This document shows positions 58,076-64,000 of a stretch of 64,000 bases of DNA, piece after piece. Below the pieces are notes generated by a model. The model had not been told where the DNA came from, did not search any database, and worked only from the letters and a program-made list of their open reading frames with translations. Position numbers and translations under genes: made by a program. Source of the stretch: Rhizomys pruinosus (Eukaryota; Chordata; Mammalia; Rodentia; Spalacidae); assembly GCA_009823505.1 (NCBI GenBank), contig VZQC01013731.1:2665945-2729944 (forward strand), in the 5' to 3' direction. Position 1 is the first letter of the stretch. The number at the start of each line of letters is the position of its first letter.

Positions 58076-58434
58076 TGATTTTCTGAGATTACTCCTAATG
58101 GACAAAAAAAAAATCCCTCGATATTAAGAAATAGGACTCTGGTACATAACATTCATAAATACCATATACTTTTACATCAGCTGTGAAATCACTATACAAT
58201 GTCCTATCATATCAATTGCTATATCGACTACAACAAATAAATAATTAAATAACTGGGAAAAAGAATTCACATAGTTGGATTAAATATGGGCACATATAAA
58301 ACTAACTTCCAGGATATTATATCATTTATGATAAAATTGAACTATGCAACAATTCTATCATTTTTCAGAAAGAATTTTAGTACAGGTAGTTAAAAATTTA
58401 ATATGTCATATGCATGCATTTTGCATTTTATCCT

Positions 58435-58502
58435 CCAAATGATAAAAATATGCTCTATTTTTGCATTTTGCATTTTATCCTCCAAATGATAAAAATATGC
58501 AA
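58435..58502. repeat. 46-bp tandem duplication
   Basis: 'gcattttatcctccaaatga' plus 'taaaaatatgc' occurs twice in succession. The same duplication is seen in the mirror arm at 60984-61066, so it predates the palindrome or both arms derive from the same molecule. Confidence 0.85.
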
Positions 58503-58619
58503 CTATTAGATGTTTAGGACATTTTTCTGTGAAAGTGTATGTGTGTATGCACCGTTGGTATTTGCATGTGGAGGCCAGAGATGGGTGAGTGTCAGGTGTG
58601 TCCACCTTTCAAAAAAATA

Positions 58620-58832
58620 ATTCATTAATTATATTTATGTGTTAAGTGTCTATGTCTGCATGTAAGTATGCACACAATCGTGCAGATGTCCATGGGCCAG
58701 AAGAGGTTATTGGATCACAGCACTGGAATTACAGGCAGTTGTATGCCACCTGGTTTGGATGCTGTATCCAAACTCTGGTTCTCTGGAAGAGCAGCAAGCA
58801 CTCTTAACCACCGAATCATCCCTCCAGCTCTG
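58620..58832 (-). repeat. B2/B3-like SINE, antisense (mirror of 60655-60865)
   Basis: 'ctgcatgtaagtatgcacac', 'gtccatgggccagaagaggt', 'tctggttctctggaagagca' and 'gaatcatccctccagctct'. Diverged. Confidence 0.75.
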
Positions 58833-59022
58833 CACATCCTTTTGAGGCAAAATCAAACCTGTAGCTTGCCAGCAGGCCCCCAAGATCCACCTGTCTCTTT
58901 TCATTAACCCACAGCACACTGCCATACCTGGCTCTGGCCTGGGAACTAAGGATCAGAACTCAGTTCCTCGTACTTGTTCAGCAAGAACTGGACTCAGTGA
59001 GCATCTCCCCAACCCCTTACAT
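58833..59022 (-). repeat. B4/ID-like SINE half (mirror of 60464-60655)
   Basis: 'ttttgaggcaaaatcaaacc', 'ggatcagaactcagttcctc', 'ttcagcaagaactggactca' and 'gagcatctccccaacccc' suggest the ID/B4 tRNA-like half. It ends at the inner edge of the palindrome arm. Confidence 0.55.
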
Positions 59023-59282
59023 GATTTTCTAAGGTAAAAATAAAAATGAAACAGGATTCACTGTATTTCTAGTCCTATCTCATGTATGAATAAAGCATCT
59101 GCTTTGGATTTAGTTTCATTATTAATAACATTATAAAGCTAGCAATAATACAGAGACCAAATTGTGTAGTGGAAAAATATTTTCTTTGTGCACAAACAAA
59201 CCTTGTTTAAGTGTGGGCTCTGTCACTTAAGATGCAATCTGATTGAGAACAGGTGCTTAACTTCTTTGAAATAACCTCTTTT
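59023..59282. other. Palindrome II spacer, left part
   Basis: Unique AT-rich DNA. A MIR-like piece may end it ('agtgtgggctctgtcactta', 'ggtgcttaacttctttgaaa'). Confidence 0.45.
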
Positions 59283-59502
59283 TTTTATTAATTTTATTTT
59301 TTATTTATTTCTGTATGTGTATGAATGTACTGTCTGCATGCAAGTCTGTGCACCCGTGTCGTGCAATGCCGCGGAGCTCAGAAGAGGGTCTCGGATTCCC
59401 CTGGAACTGGAGTTCTCCTGGAATTGGAGTTTCAGACGGTTCTCAGCCGCCATGTGGGTGCTGGGGATCGAACCCGGGTCCTCTGTAAGAGCGGTCGGCG
59501 CT
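59283..59502 (-). repeat. B2 SINE, CpG-rich subfamily, head cut off
   Basis: Full CpG-rich body with the tandem 17-bp unit and 'ggatcgaacccgggtcctct'. It stops at 'gagcggtcggcgct' instead of continuing to 'cttaaccgctaggcc...ccagcccc'. The next bases are unrelated. All other members of the subfamily in this window keep that head. Confidence 0.95.
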
Positions 59503-60463
59503 ACGTTCTGATTCTTGTATGTCAGGCACCTTAAGTCGAGCGGGGTCGTGCACATGGACCCCGTCACTCTGGACCACCCTGCCAATAATGTGCTGTGGGC
59601 CAGAAAGAAGTCCTATATGCACGGCGTGAGTTTGCATAGGAGAGGGAAGCTCCAAGGGGGACGGGGTCGAACAGGACTTTCCACCGGCTCTCCTTGGTTG
59701 GGTTGGATTTTCAGTATGAGGGACTCAGCAGCGTGGAGCAGGGTGTCCGTACAAGTAGGCACCCACCACAGACACGCGGATGAGCGACCAGAACCTCCTG
59801 GCCAAATGGTGGCGCTTCAGGACGGAGTTCACGATGCTTCATGGGCTTACATGCTTGTCCATCTACCCATATGGGGTCATGAAAATCCATCCTTATTGTG
59901 GACTAAAGCACTTCTGAGAGAATCTCAAAGGAAGTGTTGAGGTTGGCTTAGTGAAAGAGAAAAGAGTACGTGGTTTTTGATGGTATACAAAGAAGTTAAG
60001 GTGCGGCATCTTGGGACATATAGATTCTCTGCTAATCAGATGGCATCTTAGGGAGCAGCCGAATGAGCACTTGTAGAACATTCTACAGGTTGCGTTTGTG
60101 TTACATTTGTCCGTCGCGAGAAAGAGCGATTACAATTTATTACTCTACTTTTCCACTACTCATACTCTGTGGCCTCACATCCCTGGCTCTAATTCATTGA
60201 ACTTTACAGTATGGTAAAATGAGGCGCTTAGGACTACCACTGTTCTTACTTGAAAAACTATGTAGAGATACTAAAATCGCATGAGACCGCCACGTCATTG
60301 GCTAATTAGAGGCAATTGGCATCATGGCGAAGTGGAGATCCAAGGATCGTGATGGGGTTGGGATGGAGGACCACTAGCCACATCAGTGAAATATGCTGGT
60401 TTATCATTGCTTTCACTATTTTGGTGAGCCAAAATGAATGGCTGGCCTCTGACTTAGAAATCA
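59503..60463. other. Unidentified block in palindrome II spacer
   Basis: It differs from its surroundings in base composition: the first 430 bp are G+C-rich and CpG-containing ('agtcgagcggggtcgtgcac', 'agacacgcggatgagcgacc'), and CpGs persist to 60350 ('tgtccgtcgcgagaaagagc'). A 141-codon ORF (59515-59940, plus) and a 70-codon minus-strand ORF overlap here; neither protein is one I recognise, and no start, splice or poly(A) context supports them. It may be foreign, a processed pseudogene remnant, or noisy gap-fill sequence. I do not assign a function. Confidence 0.5.
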
Positions 60464-62484
60464 ATGTAAGGGGTTGGGGAGATGCTCACTGAGTCCAGTT
60501 CTTGCTGAACAAGTACGAGGAACTGAGTTCTGATCCTTAGTTCCCAGGCCAGAGCCAGGTATGGCAGTGTGCTGTGGGTTAATGAAAAGAGACAGGTGGA
60601 TCTTGGGGGCCTGCTGGCAAGCTACAGTTTGATTTTGCCTCAAAAGGATGTGCAGAGCTGGAGGGATGATTCGGTGGTTAAGAGTGCTTGCTGCTCTTCA
60701 GAGAACCAGGAGTTTGGATACAGCATCCAAACTCAGGTGGCATACAAATGCCTGTAATTCCAGTGCTGTGATCCAATAACCTCTTCTGGCCCATGGACTC
60801 TGCACGATTGTTGCTATACTTACATGCAGACATAGACACTTAACACATAATATAATTAATGAATTATTTTTTGTGAAAGGTGGAGCACACTGACACTCAC
60901 CCATCTCTGGCCTCCACATGCAAATACCAACGGTGCATACACACATACACTTTCACAGAAAAATGTCCTAAACATCTAATAGTTGCATATTTTTATCATT
61001 TGGAGGATAAAATGCAAATGCAAAAATAGAGCATATTTTTATCATTTGGAGGATAAAATGCAAATGCATGCATATGACATATTAAATTTTTAACTACCTG
61101 TACTAAAATTCTTTCTGAAAAATGATAGAATTGTTGCATAGTTCAATTTTATCATAAATGATATAATATCCTGGAAGTTAGTTTTATATGTGCCCATATT
61201 TAATCCAACTATGTGAATTCTTTTTCCCAGTTATTTAATTATTTATTTGTTGTAGTCGATATAGCAATTGATATGATAGGACATTGTATAGTGATTTCAC
61301 AGCTGATGTAAAAGTATATGGTATTTATGAATGTTATGTACCAGAGTCCTATTTCTTAATCATCGAGGATTTTTTTTTTTTGTCCATTAGGAGTAATCTC
61401 AGAAAATCAGGACATTAATATAATTAATATATATACATAATGAAATTTTAATTATGATATATAATATATAATTATATAACCATCCATATAATTATACATG
61501 TAATTATACTATAATTACATATAATATATAATCATAATTACATTATATATTAATTATTAATCATTAATTATATATTATAAATTGTAATTACATTATATAT
61601 TTCATATAATATTATAATAATTTTTGGGTTCTGTCATGGAAAAGCAGGAATGTTTAAATTATGGGCTTTAATAAATGAAATCATATAAATCCCCCCTTTC
61701 AAGGGGAAAAATACTATATGTAGCCTATATATTAGGTTGTCCATATCCAATGAAAAATAAATAGCTATGATAATAATAAAACAAAAAGTAGACTGGTGTT
61801 AAATTATTGTTTCTCAACTGTCGAGACTGTAGTTTCTACCATGAGACTCATAAGAAGGCAGATAGTAGCTTAGCTCTTTTAATCACCAAATTTTTGTCTT
61901 CCCTGGGGTTAAAAGCTCATGATATTTGGAATTACTTTGTTCTTTATTGTAAGAAAATTTTATTGAAGCTTTGTGCATTTCATACAAAATTTCCATTTAA
62001 ATCTAGAGCCCTGCCCTCCCTTCCTTGACCCCACCCCACCAGGCTCATTCATTCTTCAAAACTATTCTTTCATCTCTTTTCTAGACCCTTTTAAATTTTT
62101 AATGCAGAAGTTTACTGTTTCAAGCAGAGGTTCATCACTTCAGTCAGTTCTTGACCAGCCTTGCGCATTGTGTTGCTGTTATTCTCTCCAATTTGCATCC
62201 CTTCAAAATATACATATATCAATGATACATATATCATAGATTTTAGCATATTCAGCGTATGATTTTTTTTCTTTATTAGGCTGAAATATCCTCATTGTTT
62301 GAAGTCCTCCTTGGCAAGCCCAAAACAACCATCAGTTCTGGCCTTGTGCTCCACACTGGGGTTTCCCTTCTCCATGGTTACCAAATGAGGTCCAGTAAGC
62401 ACCATTTCCTGCTTACTTCCTGTACTGGTCTCTGTGATACACCTGGGTAGTGCAACAATGGAAGTCTATACACTGAAGAGGCTG
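60464..62484 (-). repeat. Palindrome II, right arm (about 2.02 kb)
   Basis: The mirror of 56988-59022. It contains, in reverse order, the B4-like half, the B2/B3-like SINE, the duplicated 46-bp unit, the AT block (61420-61620) and the antisense L1 3' UTR (61930-62484). The arm runs up to the base before the N at 62485. Confidence 0.96.
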
Positions 62485-62485
62485 N
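62485..62485. other. Single N: assembly junction
   Basis: A lone ambiguous base in 'gaggctgnccatggc'. The palindrome II match ends here, and a different repeat begins immediately to the right. Confidence 0.85.
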
Positions 62486-62765
62486 CCATGGCTTTTCAGG
62501 AAATTGATAATTTCCACAGCCATCGTACAGTTATGAAATTGATTATTTTCACAGCCAATCTCTTTGTGGTGAGAGGGCTTCTGGCCCATGGCTTTTCCCT
62601 GGAAACTGGTAGTTTCCACAGCTATCAGCTCACCTGGCTCCAGAATTGGTTGTTCCAAAACCAATGCTGTGAGATTGATTACCTCACTACCAAATATATA
62701 CATGTCCTAAGAGTTGCTCACTCCTACAAGCCTCATGCTATGTAGCCACACACCACTAGAGGTTG
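62486..62765. repeat. Degenerate ~35-bp repeat with internal hairpins
   Basis: Successive units start near 'ccatggcttttc' or 'ccaat/ccatc' and end 'ttccacag' or 'ttcacag'. Three contain an inverted repeat: GGAAATT-GAT-AATTTCC (62499-62515), GAAATT-GATT-ATTTTC with one mismatch (62535-62550), and GGAAACT-GGT-AGTTTCC (62601-62617). I do not know the family. Confidence 0.6.
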
Positions 62766-63540
62766 ATTGGCCTCACAGCTTTAATACCCAGCAATAGTTG
62801 ATTACTCCTTAGTGTCTGATCAGCATAGCTGAAAATTTAACTGCAAGCCTGATAGGCCTTGAAGTAGGATCTGGTTAGATGATAACAATAATAGAATGAA
62901 GAAAATGATGAGTTCCTACAAATACAACAACAGCCAAAGTGCATGCAATTCCCACCAGAAACAGTTAACAATGATAAAACCTTCTAAAATGAAGACCAAG
63001 ACAGATGTAAAATGGTAGAACACAGTTAGAAATGTTTACATTACTTTATTAACTCCCAGTCTAAGAGAAAAGACTCTATTCCAAAAAGTTACTGCAGCTC
63101 GGTTGTGAAAAGCCCTTAATTTGATTAAAAGAATCTGGACCTTAGCCTTTCATAGTTATCCAGCAGATTAATTTGGATTTGAAGGGGCCTAGAAAGCCAT
63201 GGCTTTAGGCCTAGCTGCTTTTATTTAGAAGTTCTGAGATTTGTAGACAGAAGTCTCTTTAACTGGAAGTTTAATACAAAATAATCAGTAAAGTCTCTTT
63301 TGAAAATTAGGAAGAAATGTGCAAATGAAAAGAAATTGTTTCTTTAAAATTTGGGTTTGAGCTCCAATTTGTATCCAAAGGGGAAAGCAGGCAGGAATCG
63401 GTGCAAGCCTGGGAGAAATTAGCATTATAATAAAAAGTCTGCTCCCAAGAGACCGAGTATTGAGACTGGTTATGCACAGCAGGGAAAAGGGCAGGTTTTT
63501 GATATTAGAACCTAAAGTTCAATTTAGGGCTGTAAAAATT
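62766..63540. other. Unannotated sequence
   Basis: AT-rich DNA without clear repeat units or exons. Confidence 0.5.
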
Positions 63541-63985
63541 ATTATAAAATCGACCCATGTCAATGCCTGAGACTGATAGCTTTCATGACTGTAAGATTGA
63601 TTAGTCCTGTAGACAGCGCACATCCATGAAGCTGATGGGCTTCATGGTAGAACTTGACTGGGAAGTGCCTGGGTTCCACAGCCTGTGCATATGAACAGCT
63701 AGCAAACACATGGTTTGGGAGGATGGTACAGACTAGGAACTGCTGGTTTTCCATGACATTCCCTGCCACAGCATATCAGCTTTGTGGGCAAACTTGTGGT
63801 ACACCCAGGCCCAGCAGGGTGATTTCCATGGCCCTGCCATAAGCTAGCCTTTTCCTGAACAAATCTGAGGATACCATTCGAGGATAACGACAGCTGGTCG
63901 ATGTCCCCATGTAAGCTGAGGCTGGCTTTAATGACCAGGCTAGAGGAAACTGCCAGTTCTCCGCCATGTGTATAAACCAAATTGC
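63541..63985. repeat. Further hairpin-bearing repeat-like sequence
   Basis: The DNA resembles 62486-62765 in style. It has a perfect 9-bp stem ccatgaagc / gcttcatgg with a 6-base loop (63624-63647), an imperfect GGAAACTG-CCAGTTCTCC (63945-63962) and repeated 'ttccatg' and 'cacagc' strings. Relation to the first block is inferred from the shared motif GGAAACTG..AGTT. Confidence 0.45.
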
Positions 63986-64000
63986 CCCCCCCCAAAAGAA

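Larger units (their letters stand above)
56988..59022 (+). repeat. Palindrome II, left arm (about 2.03 kb)
   Basis: The reverse complement of 60464-62484. The coordinate sum is 119486 at the inner edge and 119472 at the outer edge, so the arms differ by only about 14 bp net. It starts inside the 3' part of the L1/HAL1-like element and contains an AT-rich block and B2/B4 pieces. Confidence 0.96.

Noticed and set aside
59515..59940. 141-codon ORF in the centre of palindrome II as a possible new gene
   Set aside because: There is no recognisable domain, the first codons come from the junction with the cut B2, and the region may be noisy or foreign. It is kept as an observation only.

Overview
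This is mammalian, non-bacterial DNA from a muroid rodent. It is crowded with rodent SINEs (B1, B2, B3/B4-like copies) and rodent-type L1 pieces, and it carries the 3' half of one recognisable vertebrate gene. Several B2 copies share a 17-bp internal tandem duplication and keep most of their CpGs. I do not know this form from house mouse, so I place the sequence only as a muroid other than mouse or rat; a more basal muroid family such as the spalacids is a guess.

Layout. (1) About 1-10.1 kb, + strand: the last four coding exons and the 3' UTR of GABRP, the GABA-A receptor pi subunit. Splice phases are intact and exon sizes of 138, 153 and 188 bp plus a 303-bp terminal coding exon encode about 260 C-terminal residues (end of the ligand-binding domain, M1-M4). 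Introns and 3' UTR hold many SINEs. (2) 10.1-17.2 kb: intergenic, with stacked SINEs, microsatellites, and an antisense L1 5'UTR/ORF1 fragment at 12.0-12.85 kb. It ends in a 220-bp GAAA tract and a single N at 17174. (3) 17.2-45.2 kb: a very large palindrome. A 1.3-kb block (A) is followed by a long inverted arm (18.7-31.49 kb), a second direct copy of A (31.49-32.79 kb), then the mirror arm (32.79-45.18 kb). The order is A - rcB - A' - B. The left arm alternates near-perfect stretches with scrambled ones. (4) 45.2-53.4 kb: ordinary SINE-rich intergenic DNA. (5) 53.46-57.55 kb: an L1/HAL1-like element with a duplicated 5' promoter unit, a broken ORF1, endonuclease remnants and no reverse transcriptase. 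(6) 57.0-62.48 kb: a second palindrome with 2.03-kb arms and a 1.44-kb centre. Its outer right end abuts the second single N at 62485. (7) 62.49-64.0 kb: a degenerate repeat whose units contain short perfect hairpins.

The only functional protein gene I can support is GABRP. In human its downstream neighbour is RANBP17; I see no exon of it here. The two palindromes lie between the window's two N bases, and one arm shows long-read-like noise, so an assembly artefact (fold-back read or gap fill) is the leading explanation. A real inverted duplication is the alternative. I found no convincing new protein system. The most interesting biology is the hairpin-bearing repeat at the right edge, the TATA-containing 5' monomer of the L1-like element, the CpG-rich B2 subfamily and a perfect 16-bp hairpin in the GABRP 3' UTR.
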